Shown here in pieces: positions 50,668 to 60,055 of a DNA stretch of 64,000 nucleotides. Positions within the stretch are counted from its first letter, which is position 1; every line of letters begins with the position of its first letter. The stretch is from Rikenellaceae bacterium (lineage in GTDB: Bacteria > Bacteroidota > Bacteroidia > Bacteroidales > UBA932), in the NCBI GenBank assembly GCA_003542575.1, contig DPKJ01000002.1, positions 1 through 64,000 of the forward strand, read 5' to 3'. A model generated the notes under the pieces. That model was given only the letters and a program-made list of their open reading frames with translations, did not search any database and was not told the DNA's origin. Made by a program: the position numbers and the translations under genes.

Positions 50668-51915
50668 ATGGGTAATTTGGAATTTGATAAGAGAGTGCGT
50701 GAAATGCTGGAGGGACATCAGGAGATGCCTGACAGTGGTTCATGGGACTCAATTGCCCGTGATCTGGAGAGGAGAAGACGGGGGAGAGTCCTTTACTTTA
50801 GAAGATCCATTACGGCTGCCGTTGCAGTTGCAGCATCGCTTGCCCTTTTGCTGTTGCTTGACTCACCGGAGGAGATTACAACACCTGCACCACTGAAGCA
50901 TGACATTCTCGTGTCCGAAAAAACCACTGTTACCGAAAGTACAAAAGAGAGCATTCAGGAAGAGGCCAAGGCATCGACTGAAGGGGTCATAAAATCACAA
51001 AAGCCATCACACATCAGGGTTATTATTAATGAGGAGGTCACTAACCTTGCTCAGAATAAAGTTGTTACCACCGAAAAAGAGCAGCAGGCTGTTGAAGAAC
51101 CGGTGAAGCAGGAGGATATTATTAAAGTTGAACCTGAAAAGAAGAGAGAAGAGACTCCTGCAAGTGTAAGAGAGAGACAAAAAGAGGCAGATCCCGGGAA
51201 AACAGGGGTTCAATCTGTTGAAGAGTACCTTTTTAAAGTCAGAGGAGATTCACGTGGCTCAAGAAAACACTCAAAGGCCCTGATTGCAATGGGTACAAAT
51301 ATCTCACCATCAATGGCAAGTAACTCGGTTACACTGATGGGAGTGAGTCAGATTGGCTCCAATAATTTAAACAATGTAGTATCTACCATACAAAAGGCAG
51401 ATGTGCCGGTGGAGGTGGTTTCAAATACAAAATTTCTGATGCCGGTATCTGTAGGAATACAGCTACAGCTTCCGCTCGGTAAGATTGTTTCGTTAGGTTC
51501 GGGTATTAATTACACCCTTCTTTTCTCAAATTACGACGATTTATCAAGACAGGAGACTAGGCAGACTCATCAGACTCTCCACTACATTGGTGTTCCCGTA
51601 AATGTATATGCAAATCTTTTCAATAACGAAAATATAAGATTTTATCTATCAGGTGGCTTTACCGTTGAAAAGGGTCTTTATGCCCATTACAAAATATTTG
51701 AAAACGGTGTAAAAAAATGGAGTGGCAACTCTATAGAGGGGCTTCAGTGGTCATTAAATGCCGGAGCAGGTGCCGAATTCTTTGTTAACAGAAACACCGG
51801 ACTTTACTTTGACCCTTCTGTTGCCTATTTCTTTGATAACAACCAGCCGCTAAGTATCCGAAACGCCCAGCCGCTACAGTTCAAGTTCGAACTGGGATTC
51901 CGCTTCCATCTGTAA
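50668..51915 (+). CDS. PorT-like barrel protein with membrane helix, sigma-factor neighbour
   Basis: 415 residues. Residues 1-43 are charged and cytoplasm-like (MGNLEFDKRVREMLEGHQEMPDSGSW), followed by a membrane helix at about 48-66 (ITAAVAVAASLALLLLL). A long Glu/Lys/Pro-rich linker (about 70-180) leads to an outer-membrane-type barrel domain ending GFRFHL. The first part recalls anti-sigma proteins, so it may hold the neighbouring sigma factor at the membrane and report on the envelope. An inner-membrane helix plus a barrel in one chain is the odd point. Pairing inferred from the five-base gap. Confidence 0.8.
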   Translation: MGNLEFDKRVREMLEGHQEMPDSGSWDSIARDLERRRRGRVLYFRRSITAAVAVAASLALLLLLDSPEEITTPAPLKHDILVSEKTTVTESTKESIQEEAKASTEGVIKSQKPSHIRVIINEEVTNLAQNKVVTTEKEQQAVEEPVKQEDIIKVEPEKKREETPASVRERQKEADPGKTGVQSVEEYLFKVRGDSRGSRKHSKALIAMGTNISPSMASNSVTLMGVSQIGSNNLNNVVSTIQKADVPVEVVSNTKFLMPVSVGIQLQLPLGKIVSLGSGINYTLLFSNYDDLSRQETRQTHQTLHYIGVPVNVYANLFNNENIRFYLSGGFTVEKGLYAHYKIFENGVKKWSGNSIEGLQWSLNAGAGAEFFVNRNTGLYFDPSVAYFFDNNQPLSIRNAQPLQFKFELGFRFHL

Positions 51916-51948
51916 GGCTCTTTTTAACTATCTTTACAAAAAAAAGAG

Positions 51949-52968
51949 TTGTCAACAACAGCAATAGTAATATTAAACTGGAACGGGGTACACTATCTTG
52001 AGAGGTTTCTTCGTAATATAATTGAGAGGAGTAAATCTCCCGGAGTTAAGGTAGTCATTGCCGACAACGGATCTACCGACGGTTCACAGGAGTGGATTAC
52101 AAAAAATTTCCCTGCAATTACATTAATAGAATTGGGCGCCAACTATGGTTTTACCGGAGGGTATAATCGCGCTCTCAACTATATTGAGGCAGACTATTAT
52201 ATGCTTCTAAATTCTGATGTTGAGGTAACCAAGGATTGGCTTACTCCTTTGGTAAAAGCCTTTGACAACAATCCCATGATTGGTATTTGTATGCCCAAAA
52301 TCAAATCGGCATTTGAGAAAGATCGTTTTGAGTACGCCGGTGCCAGCGGGGGGTTTATTGACTATCTGGGATACCCATTCTGCCGTGGCAGAATACTCTC
52401 AAATATTGAAGAGGATAGTGCACAATATAACACAGATTCAGAGATTTTCTGGGCTTCGGGTGCTGCCTTTATGATACGTTCATCACTATTCAGGGAGCTT
52501 GGTGGCTTTGACGAATCATTCTTTGCTCATATGGAGGAGATTGATATGTGCTGGAGAGCTAAACTTCATGGTTGGCAGGTTTGGGTCTTTCCTGATTCTG
52601 AGGTATACCATGTTGGAGGAGGTACATTGCCAAATAACTCCCCAAAGAAACTATATCTGAACTACCGTAACAACCTTCTGATGTTGTATAAAAACCTTCC
52701 TTACAGGAGGCTTCATACAACCCTTTTGTTACGAATGATACTTGATGGTGTATCTGCCCTGCTCTATTTGATTCAGGGTAAAAAGGACCTTGTTTCGAGT
52801 GTCCGGGAGGCACATCGCCACTTTAGAGAGATGAGAAAGAATATTGTCAGAGACGAGCTTATCTGTAATAAAGAGGTGACGGGAGTTTACAGAGGCAGCA
52901 TTGTGCTCTCATTTTTTCTTTCGCTAAAGAGACTCCGTTTTATAAGTATCGGCTCCAATATCAGATAG
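51949..52968 (+). CDS. Glycosyltransferase family 2
   Basis: 339 residues from a TTG start (no ATG fits the N-terminus STTAIVILNWNG, the conserved first strand). GT-A fold motifs: IVILNWNGVHYLERFL, VIADNGSTDGSQEW, MLLNSDVEVTKDW (DxD-like) and FASGAAFMIRSS-type acceptor loop. A rhamnosyl or related transferase is likely; the acceptor is unknown. It follows the barrel gene by 33 bases and is convergent with murF. Confidence 0.9.
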   Translation: MSTTAIVILNWNGVHYLERFLRNIIERSKSPGVKVVIADNGSTDGSQEWITKNFPAITLIELGANYGFTGGYNRALNYIEADYYMLLNSDVEVTKDWLTPLVKAFDNNPMIGICMPKIKSAFEKDRFEYAGASGGFIDYLGYPFCRGRILSNIEEDSAQYNTDSEIFWASGAAFMIRSSLFRELGGFDESFFAHMEEIDMCWRAKLHGWQVWVFPDSEVYHVGGGTLPNNSPKKLYLNYRNNLLMLYKNLPYRRLHTTLLLRMILDGVSALLYLIQGKKDLVSSVREAHRHFREMRKNIVRDELICNKEVTGVYRGSIVLSFFLSLKRLRFISIGSNIR

Positions 52969-52971
52969 CCT

Positions 52972-54279
52972 TTAAAGGGCTTCTATCACTTTTTCGAGTC
53001 TTGTTCCCCTTGATCCTTTAATTAAAAAAGTGCAACCTTTTGGTGTGCTGTTTTTTAAATTCTCTTTCAGAAGATCAGAAGTTTGAAAGAATTTTGCTCG
53101 TTCTGTAAAATATTCATCTCCTTGGGCAGAGTTTTTAAACTCTGAGCCTACAAAGAAAAGATACTCAGTATTCATCTGTTTAATAAGCTCCAGAATGCCC
53201 TTGTGTTCATCCGATGAATACTCGCCCAACTCAAGCATATCTCCAATTATCAAGGCTCTTTTGTTGCATTCAATCTGCATGAAATTATCAAGTGCGGCTT
53301 TCATGCTTGTCGGGTTTGCATTGTAGGCATCAACAATCAAAGTGTTAAATTTTCCCTTAGCCAATTGCGACCTGTTGTTTGAAGGGGTATATTCTTCAAT
53401 CGCTTTTATCGAAAGATCGGGATCTGTTCCTGAAAACGCTCCAACTGCAAGAGCAGCTAAAACATTATCAGCATTGTAATCGCCAATCATATTGGTATTT
53501 ATGACTCTTCTGTCTTTTAGCTCAATCCTTAGAAATGGATTGTCAGAGGTTGCTTTCAAGACCGAAGCGTTTTGTGCATTAAGCCCGTATTCGATCTTAT
53601 TTATACTTGTTCTCTGCGATATCATCTCGCATAGGTGGCTGTTCATTCCGTTGTATAGTGCTGTACCTCCATTTTTATTGAGATAGTCATAAAGTTCTCC
53701 CTTGGTCTTTTTAACTCCTTCAAAAGAGCCGAAACCCAACAAGTGAGCTTTGCCAACATTGGTAATAAGACCGCTGTTTGGCTGACATATCGAACATAAA
53801 AGATCAATTTCACCCGGTGCGCTTGCCCCCATCTCAATAACAGCCATCTCTGTCTGTTCATTCATCTTTAGCAAGGTGAGCGGAACCCCTATATGGTTAT
53901 TTAAGTTTCCGGTTGTTGAGACTATATTGTATTTGGTTGAAAGGACTGTGGTTATGAGCTCTTTTGTGGTGGTTTTTCCATTTGTTCCAGTCAGTGCGAA
54001 CAGAGGCAGTCCAAGTTGAATTCTGTGATGGGCAGCAAGCTGCTGAAGAGTCTTCAGGGAGTCATCTGTTGTAATAATCCGGCTATTTTCGGGAAGGGTT
54101 GAATCATCAGAAACTGCATAAGCAGCTCCGGCTTCAAGTGCCTGCAGGACAAATGAATTACCGTCAAAAGTATCTCCTTTTAAAGCAAAAAATATTGATC
54201 CGGGAGATATATTCCGGCTATCGGTTGACACACCGTTACTCTGCCTGAAGAGAGTGTATAATTTCTCAATAGTAATCAT
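52972..54279 (-). CDS. murF: UDP-N-acetylmuramoyl-tripeptide--D-alanyl-D-alanine ligase
   Basis: 435 residues. ATP-binding GTNGKTTTKELI near 98-109, a Mur-ligase EMGASAPGEI, and a C-terminal domain with DAYNANPTSMKAALDNF. It adds D-Ala-D-Ala to the peptidoglycan precursor in the cytoplasm. Last gene of the patatin-flippase-dut-murF minus-strand run, 28 bases after dut. Confidence 0.97.
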   Translation of the reverse strand: MITIEKLYTLFRQSNGVSTDSRNISPGSIFFALKGDTFDGNSFVLQALEAGAAYAVSDDSTLPENSRIITTDDSLKTLQQLAAHHRIQLGLPLFALTGTNGKTTTKELITTVLSTKYNIVSTTGNLNNHIGVPLTLLKMNEQTEMAVIEMGASAPGEIDLLCSICQPNSGLITNVGKAHLLGFGSFEGVKKTKGELYDYLNKNGGTALYNGMNSHLCEMISQRTSINKIEYGLNAQNASVLKATSDNPFLRIELKDRRVINTNMIGDYNADNVLAALAVGAFSGTDPDLSIKAIEEYTPSNNRSQLAKGKFNTLIVDAYNANPTSMKAALDNFMQIECNKRALIIGDMLELGEYSSDEHKGILELIKQMNTEYLFFVGSEFKNSAQGDEYFTERAKFFQTSDLLKENLKNSTPKGCTFLIKGSRGTRLEKVIEAL

Positions 54280-54307
54280 CTTTTTGATATAATAATTAAC
54301 CTAACAA

Positions 54308-54742
54308 TTAACCTCTGCCTGTTGATCCAAAACCTCCCTCACCCCGTTCGCTCTCATCAAGAGTGTCACACTCTTTCCAAACAGCCTTTTTATACCGGGC
54401 AATAACCATCTGGGCAACCCTCTCTCCAGGATTCAACGTAAATGGTTCATTTGAAAGATTTACGAGAATAATTTTAATCTCTCCTCTGTAGTCGGCATCT
54501 ATTGTACCCGGACTGTTGACAATTCCAATTCCGTTCCTGGCGGCAAGTCCGCTTCTTGGCCTTATCTGTGCCTCATATCCGTCGGGCAGTTGAATGTATA
54601 TTCCCGTTGGTACCATCACTCTGTGAAGTGGTTGGATAACCATGCTTTCTGTCAGATTTGCCCTCATATCCATTCCGGCTGAGTGTATTGTAGCATACTC
54701 AGGGAGTTTGAAAGGGGACTTATTTACAATTTTAACCTCCAT
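54308..54742 (-). CDS. dut: dUTP diphosphatase
   Basis: 144 residues with all five trimeric dUTPase motifs: AGMDMRAN, RPRSGLAARNGI, GTIDADYRGEI, ERVAQMVIARY and the flexible RGEGGFGSTGRG C-terminus. It keeps uracil out of DNA and supplies dUMP. Its start overlaps the end of the flippase gene by 19 bases, so translation is probably coupled. Confidence 0.98.
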   Translation of the reverse strand: MEVKIVNKSPFKLPEYATIHSAGMDMRANLTESMVIQPLHRVMVPTGIYIQLPDGYEAQIRPRSGLAARNGIGIVNSPGTIDADYRGEIKIILVNLSNEPFTLNPGERVAQMVIARYKKAVWKECDTLDESERGEGGFGSTGRG

Positions 54743-56199
54743 ATGGAAATCTTCTCCTGTTTTAGATAAAATAAAATATAGCTGATAATAAGAACTGTTC
54801 TGATTGTGTATTTAACCCATATTCCTGTTTCAGGTAAAAAGATAACAAAGGCATACATGGCAGCTCCAACAGCAATGTATCCAATCACTTTTATCCATCT
54901 GTAAGGTATGGGATAATATTTATTGCCAAGCCAGATACTTGTAAGAAGCATCACTAAATAACTGGCAAAATGCCCCCAGGCTGCTGCATGATATGAGTAA
55001 ACCGGCATAAAAATTATGTTGATTGCCAGTGTAACAGGTAATCCGGCGGATGTGATAAGTATGGCATAGTTGGTTTTGCCTGAAAGTTTGTACCACATTG
55101 ATACATTAAAGCTTATCCCAAGAATAAGATAAGAGAGAAGCATAATGGGTACAATAGAGAGACCCTCCCTGAAGTCTCTTCCTACAATATATTGTATGAT
55201 ATCGAGGTAAAACATAATACCCAGAAAAATCAAGACTCCAAGAGCTGTAAAGTGCTCCATAACTTTGGCGTATAGTTGTTTAGAATCTTTTTCCTTCTCT
55301 CTGGAAAAGAAGAATGGTTCTGCTGCAAATCGGAACATTTGAATAAACAGCATCATAAAAGTTGCAACTTTAGTTCCTGCCTGAAAGATCCCAAGATCTG
55401 ATTCCCAGATGTTTCCCTCAGGGCTAAAAAAACGGAACAGAGGTCTGTCAATAAAGTCGTTCAGGATACCCGGCAGACCTGCCACCATTATTGGCAAGGA
55501 GTAAAGCATCATCTGTTTCCACAATCGTGAGTTAAAGCTGAGTCTTATTTTTAGAATATCAGGTATGAATATGAGGAGTGAAACTATTGAACTCAGGAAT
55601 ATAGCAAAGAGTATGTATGTAAAATCTGGTTTTGGTGAGATAAAGCTCAGCAGAAAAGAGTCAGGATTCTTATCAAGCCAAAGAGGAACAATAAAAAACA
55701 GAGCAAGATTGAATAGTATTTCACAAGATATTTTGATGCTTTTAAGAATGGCAAATTTAACGGGTCTGTTTTCAAACCTGAGCTTTGCAAAGAGGATTGA
55801 GGTGAATGAATCAAGAGCAAGTGTTCCTGCAACATATACAATAATCTTTCTGAAGCTGCCATAACCCAGCCAGTTTGCTATCTCTTCTGAAAAGAGATAG
55901 AGTCCAAGGAATACAGCCAGAGAGAGCATGCCGGTAGTAAGTAGTGCATTAGAAAACACTTTGTTCGGTTCTGACTCTTTGTTGGCAAACCTGAAGCACC
56001 CTGTCTCAAGCCCCAATGTAAGCACTACCTGTAAAATTGCGATGTAGGCGAGAAACTCTGTTGCTATTCCATAGTTCTCGGTTGTGAGTTTGTATGTATA
56101 AATCGGGAAGAATATGAAATTGACAATACGGGCAAATATGGTACTAAAACCATATATTGCGGTCTCTCCTGCTAGCTTTTTAAGTGGATTTGAGCTCAT
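54724..56199 (-). CDS. Oligosaccharide flippase (polysaccharide biosynthesis, MATE-like)
   Basis: 491 residues with about 14 membrane helices. The N-terminus LAGETAIYGFSTIFARIVNFIFFPIYTYKLTTENYG is typical of Wzx/MurJ-like MOP-superfamily flippases. The substrate may be a lipid-linked sugar or lipid II; adjacency to murF hints at cell-wall work but does not prove it. It starts two bases after the patatin gene stop. Confidence 0.92.
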   Translation of the reverse strand: MSSNPLKKLAGETAIYGFSTIFARIVNFIFFPIYTYKLTTENYGIATEFLAYIAILQVVLTLGLETGCFRFANKESEPNKVFSNALLTTGMLSLAVFLGLYLFSEEIANWLGYGSFRKIIVYVAGTLALDSFTSILFAKLRFENRPVKFAILKSIKISCEILFNLALFFIVPLWLDKNPDSFLLSFISPKPDFTYILFAIFLSSIVSLLIFIPDILKIRLSFNSRLWKQMMLYSLPIMVAGLPGILNDFIDRPLFRFFSPEGNIWESDLGIFQAGTKVATFMMLFIQMFRFAAEPFFFSREKEKDSKQLYAKVMEHFTALGVLIFLGIMFYLDIIQYIVGRDFREGLSIVPIMLLSYLILGISFNVSMWYKLSGKTNYAILITSAGLPVTLAINIIFMPVYSYHAAAWGHFASYLVMLLTSIWLGNKYYPIPYRWIKVIGYIAVGAAMYAFVIFLPETGIWVKYTIRTVLIISYILFYLKQEKISIWRLKL

Positions 56200-56201
56200 T
56201 G

Positions 56202-58511
56202 TCAGTTTGCTAATGCTTTTGGTTTAAATATCAGAAATCCTATATTAAATTGAGGAAACCATTTGACCTGTGATCTTTCGTAGTATGTTGCAGATAGTGA
56301 GACGGGACCTGCCGGAGATTGCCATACTGCTGCAACACTGCCAAGAAATGATGCTCCGGGAAAAGGGTCTGTAAATCTGGCAACACCATCTGATGATTCT
56401 ATCAGCTGTCTGTGCGGAACGAACACACCTCCCTGCAGATGAAGAAAGATGCTTTCTGAAAATTTAACAATTGGTTTAATTGAAAGTCCGGCAAAAGAGG
56501 TTCCCCTGTAACCGTTAAGAAGGAGAGTTGAGTTGTGTGGGCCCGGTTGAAAGGCCGGAAGGTACAACAGGGTAGAGATATGATCTCCCATATATGTTCT
56601 GTTGGAAATGGCAATATCGGCAAGTACCCCTAATGACAGATATCTTCCAAGATTATAATATGTCTCAGAAAATATTCTTGCAGAATAGGTGTTATTTTGA
56701 CTGTCGTTAACCTCTGTTGCTATACGTGATGTGCTTCCCGGTTTGTGATTCTCTTTAACCCGTATATACTTAAGAGTAAGTTTTTGTTTTCTGCCTGCAG
56801 TAGCAAACTGTTTAAAGTTAGTTGTTGATCGTTCAATTGTAAATGAGGGTGAGATGTAGTTCAGGCGTGTCCTGTCCGGTATGTCATATGTAGTAAAATT
56901 ATCTGTCTGGTAATATTCGTAAAAATTCCGGCCGATGGTTACATTTGCCTTTGCAAGTATGTTACGGTCAATAACAAGAGGCATTCCGACGCTTAGGGTA
57001 AGAAAGGTTTCAGACTCCTCAATATTCCCAGGAATTCGGTTGGCAAAAAAACCGACCTGGTTTCCGGCAAAATAGTCAAAGCGGTGCATGGTAAATTGCC
57101 CTTCATAAAACCATAAAGGACTGATTCCTATATCTTGCCTCATATGAAGATTCAATCCTGAATAGAACCTTCCCAGATTGAAGTCTGCTGCCAATCTCCA
57201 CGGATTTATCGAAAAGTAGTTGTAAGTCACGCCCAGATAGCCCTGGTTTAACGATGAAGAGGAGATATTTCCTCCTATTGAGAGCTTAAGTGGAGAACTT
57301 TTAGTAACCCTCAGATAGAGATCAAATACAGAGTCAATTGAAAATCTTGCTTCCGGGTATATAGTGTTTATATTGTTGGTTGCAACAACACGATAGTACC
57401 CTCTCTTCAACTGTTCAAATCCAAAATTCTTGTCACTGCTGTTTTTGATGGTTCTTTTAATAAATGCCTTTTCCGAATCTCTGACTTTACCCTCAATAAT
57501 TACATCTCTGAAAATCAGGGGTTGAGTTTTGGTGCGGAATGCCAGGCGCTTTTCAAGTAACTCCTGATTAGTTACTTCGCGTTGGATCTTACTTTTAATC
57601 CCACTTATATATCTCTGAGCATTATCGTAACCAATTCTTACAATCTCATCAATTTTATGAAAATCCAAAATTCCAAGTGCTTTAAGGTCATTGTCTATCA
57701 GGAATCCCCTCTCTTCGGGGATAGTATAGTCTGTCTCGACCATGAGCATGTTGCTGATCTGGCTGAAAATATCGTCTGTATCGGGACTTGAAACATGTCC
57801 TGAGGTTTTGGATCCTATTATGAAATTGGGGTCAAAGTCTTCAATCATAACATCCCAAGGGAAATTGTTGTAAAAGCCGCCGTCAAATAGCAGTACAGAG
57901 TCAATAACAATTGGTTTGAAGACGAAAGGATATGTCATTGAGGCTCTTACGGCTGAACCAAGATCTCCTCTCCTCATTATTACAGGCCTCTTTTTCTGAA
58001 TGTCGGCTGCAACACACCGGAATGGAATCATTAATTTATTGAAATCGTATTCTGCTGCAGCTATGGAAGAAGCAAAAATCTGCATTACGGCAAGGTCCAT
58101 CGGATAGGGAGAGATTAGATTTGTGGGGAGTAAAATGCTAAATGCATTGTTTTTCTTGCGAGTCACATTAACTCCGAACATCTCAGCCGTAGGATCTCTT
58201 CTGTAGATGTAGGTAGCATAATCTTTTTCAAATTCTCCTTTGAACCATGAATTGAATTCAGCTGAGCGAAACATTGAGATCATCTCATCAGGTGTGAGCC
58301 CTATTGAATAGAGCCCCCCGATTATTGCTCCCATTGATGTCCCGGTAATATAATCTATTGGGATGTTGTTCTCTTCAAGAGCTTTAATTACTCCAATGTG
58401 AGCAAGTCCCTTAGCTCCACCTCCGCTTAACACAAGACCTACGCTCTGCGCATGTGCAAAACCTGAAAAGAGGATTACAGTGCATAGAATCAAACACTTT
58501 TTGATTTGCAT
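56202..58511 (-). CDS. Patatin-like phospholipase with POTRA and outer-membrane barrel (PlpD-like)
   Basis: About 769 residues from MQIKKCLILCTVILFSGFAHAQ. The patatin domain has LVLSGGGAKGLAHIGV, the nucleophile motif GTSMGAIIGG and the catalytic Asp in DGGFYNNFPWD. A POTRA-like section (about 335-400) and a C-terminal 16-strand Omp85/BamA-type barrel follow. Such type Vd-like proteins place a lipase in or outside the outer membrane. A -7 box at 58547-58554 excludes the earlier ATG at 58559. First gene of the run leading to murF. Confidence 0.93.
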   Translation of the reverse strand: MQIKKCLILCTVILFSGFAHAQSVGLVLSGGGAKGLAHIGVIKALEENNIPIDYITGTSMGAIIGGLYSIGLTPDEMISMFRSAEFNSWFKGEFEKDYATYIYRRDPTAEMFGVNVTRKKNNAFSILLPTNLISPYPMDLAVMQIFASSIAAAEYDFNKLMIPFRCVAADIQKKRPVIMRRGDLGSAVRASMTYPFVFKPIVIDSVLLFDGGFYNNFPWDVMIEDFDPNFIIGSKTSGHVSSPDTDDIFSQISNMLMVETDYTIPEERGFLIDNDLKALGILDFHKIDEIVRIGYDNAQRYISGIKSKIQREVTNQELLEKRLAFRTKTQPLIFRDVIIEGKVRDSEKAFIKRTIKNSSDKNFGFEQLKRGYYRVVATNNINTIYPEARFSIDSVFDLYLRVTKSSPLKLSIGGNISSSSLNQGYLGVTYNYFSINPWRLAADFNLGRFYSGLNLHMRQDIGISPLWFYEGQFTMHRFDYFAGNQVGFFANRIPGNIEESETFLTLSVGMPLVIDRNILAKANVTIGRNFYEYYQTDNFTTYDIPDRTRLNYISPSFTIERSTTNFKQFATAGRKQKLTLKYIRVKENHKPGSTSRIATEVNDSQNNTYSARIFSETYYNLGRYLSLGVLADIAISNRTYMGDHISTLLYLPAFQPGPHNSTLLLNGYRGTSFAGLSIKPIVKFSESIFLHLQGGVFVPHRQLIESSDGVARFTDPFPGASFLGSVAAVWQSPAGPVSLSATYYERSQVKWFPQFNIGFLIFKPKALAN

Positions 58512-58546
58512 AATAGTTGCAATTGAGGTATTTTTGTGAAGCATTA

Positions 58547-58554
58547 CAAAGGTA
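58547..58554 (-). promoter_or_regulatory. -7 box for patatin-barrel gene
   Basis: TACCTTTG on the minus strand, 36 bases before the start at 58511. Confidence 0.5.
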
Positions 58555-58576
58555 TACAAAATAAATAATTTAGTAT

Positions 58577-59242
58577 ATGAAGGTAAATATTTTAAAACTA
58601 TTGTTAATCATTCCTTTAGTTGTATTCTCCTGCAAAGGCAAGAGGGGAGATATTCAACAAGAGGAGCCTGCCAAACAGGAAGACACAACCGCTATGCAGA
58701 CAAACTTAATTTTTAATCCGGCAGACTTGCCGGAAGAGCCGGTATTTGATATTGTTACAAATGTCGGTACCATTAGAATCAAACTTTATAAAGAGACCCC
58801 TAAACATAGGGATAATTTTGTTGCACTTGCATCAAAGGGCTTTTATAACGGAATCCGCTTCCACAGAGTTATTCAGGGATTTATGATTCAGACCGGTGAC
58901 CCTCTTTCAAAAGATATGGCAAACGTTGCCAGTTTTGGAACAGGTGGCCCCGGCTACACTATTCCAGCCGAAATCCTTTCGCAGTTTACACACAAAAAAG
59001 GTGCCGTAGCCGCTGCAAGAAGGGGTGATGCCGGAAATCCTGCAAGAGAGTCTTCGGGGTCGCAATTTTATATTGTAGAGAACCCGGGATCATGCGCTCA
59101 GCTTGATGGAGACTACTCAATTTTTGGAGAGACCATTTCGGGATTTGAGGTGATTGATATTATTGCTGCAACTCCTACCAATCAAAGAGATTTACCACTT
59201 TCAGACATTATTATAAGTGCCGTTAAGCCTGTAATTGAGTAA
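58577..59242 (+). CDS. Cyclophilin-type peptidyl-prolyl isomerase lipoprotein
   Basis: 221 residues. A lipoprotein signal (VVFSC, Cys 19) and a Glu/Gln-rich linker precede a cyclophilin domain with IRIKLYKETPKHRDNFVALASKGFYNGIRFHRVIQGFMIQTGD and SSGSQFYIVENPGS. Catalyses proline isomerisation for folding in the periplasm. Divergent from the patatin gene and convergent with the MlaF gene. Confidence 0.94.
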   Translation: MKVNILKLLLIIPLVVFSCKGKRGDIQQEEPAKQEDTTAMQTNLIFNPADLPEEPVFDIVTNVGTIRIKLYKETPKHRDNFVALASKGFYNGIRFHRVIQGFMIQTGDPLSKDMANVASFGTGGPGYTIPAEILSQFTHKKGAVAAARRGDAGNPARESSGSQFYIVENPGSCAQLDGDYSIFGETISGFEVIDIIAATPTNQRDLPLSDIIISAVKPVIE

Positions 59243-59269
59243 ATTAAAAAGAATTAGAGTTTTAATGAT

Positions 59270-59301
59270 AAAGAGATGATTGGTTAACCCATCATCTCTT
59301 T
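59270..59301. terminator. Bidirectional terminator overlapping the mlaF-like stop codon
   Basis: AAAGAGATGAT (59270-59280) pairs with ATCATCTCTTT (59291-59301), enclosing TGGTTAACCC, with T-rich sequence on the plus side. The right arm encodes the last residues (KEMMG) of the minus-strand gene. Confidence 0.7.
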
Positions 59302-60039
59302 CATTTTTTTTGCCATTCTGGAGGCAAAGACAAAGTTGTTAAGTTCTTCACAGTCAGATGTGAGTACATTCTCTTTATCGCCCTCCCATACAAGTTTGCC
59401 CTGGTGGATAAAGCCTACTGTATCGCCAATCTCCATTACTGAATTCATATCATGAGTGTTAACAACTGTTGTGATGTTATACTCTTTGGTGATTTCTGAT
59501 ATCAGTTGGTCAATTAGTATTGATGTGTGAGGGTCAAGTCCTGAGTTAGGTTCGTCACAGAACAGATACTTGGGATTAAGTGCAATAGCTCTTGCGATTC
59601 CAACTCTTTTCTGCATTCCTCCACTTAATTCGTTGGGGAATAATTTATTGACATTTTTTAGATTAACGCGTTCAAGGCAAAAATTGACTCTGTCAAGTTT
59701 CTCTTTGTCACTCCATGTAGTAAAAAAGTCCATTGGGAATCTTACATTTTCTTCAACGGTGGCAAAATCGAAAAGGGCACTACCTTGAAATAACATACCA
59801 ATCTCTTTGCGAATACTCCTCTGTTCTTTAAAACTTAATGCGTTGAACTGAATTTTTTCATACCAGATTTCACCTGAATCGGGAGTAAGCAGCCCTACAA
59901 GTGATTTTAGGAATACCGTTTTGCCGGATCCGCTTGCTCCAATAATAAGCGAACATTCACCAGGTTTATAGGTAATGGAGATATCTTTTAAAACATGTTT
60001 TTCTCCGAAATATTTATTAAGATTGTTGACTTGTATCAT
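59284..60039 (-). CDS. ABC transporter ATPase, MlaF-like
   Basis: 251 residues. Walker A GASGSGKTVFLKSL near 36-49, signature LSGGMQKRVGIARA, Walker B FCDEPNSGLDP with the Mla-type sequence, and the H-loop VNTHDMNSV. It powers phospholipid movement between membranes with MlaE. It follows the MlaE-like permease gene by 16 bases. No MlaD-like substrate-binding gene is adjacent. The C-terminus is encoded by a terminator stem. Confidence 0.93.
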   Translation of the reverse strand: MIQVNNLNKYFGEKHVLKDISITYKPGECSLIIGASGSGKTVFLKSLVGLLTPDSGEIWYEKIQFNALSFKEQRSIRKEIGMLFQGSALFDFATVEENVRFPMDFFTTWSDKEKLDRVNFCLERVNLKNVNKLFPNELSGGMQKRVGIARAIALNPKYLFCDEPNSGLDPHTSILIDQLISEITKEYNITTVVNTHDMNSVMEIGDTVGFIHQGKLVWEGDKENVLTSDCEELNNFVFASRMAKKMKEMMG

Positions 60040-60055
60040 TTTCCGGTTGTTTCAG

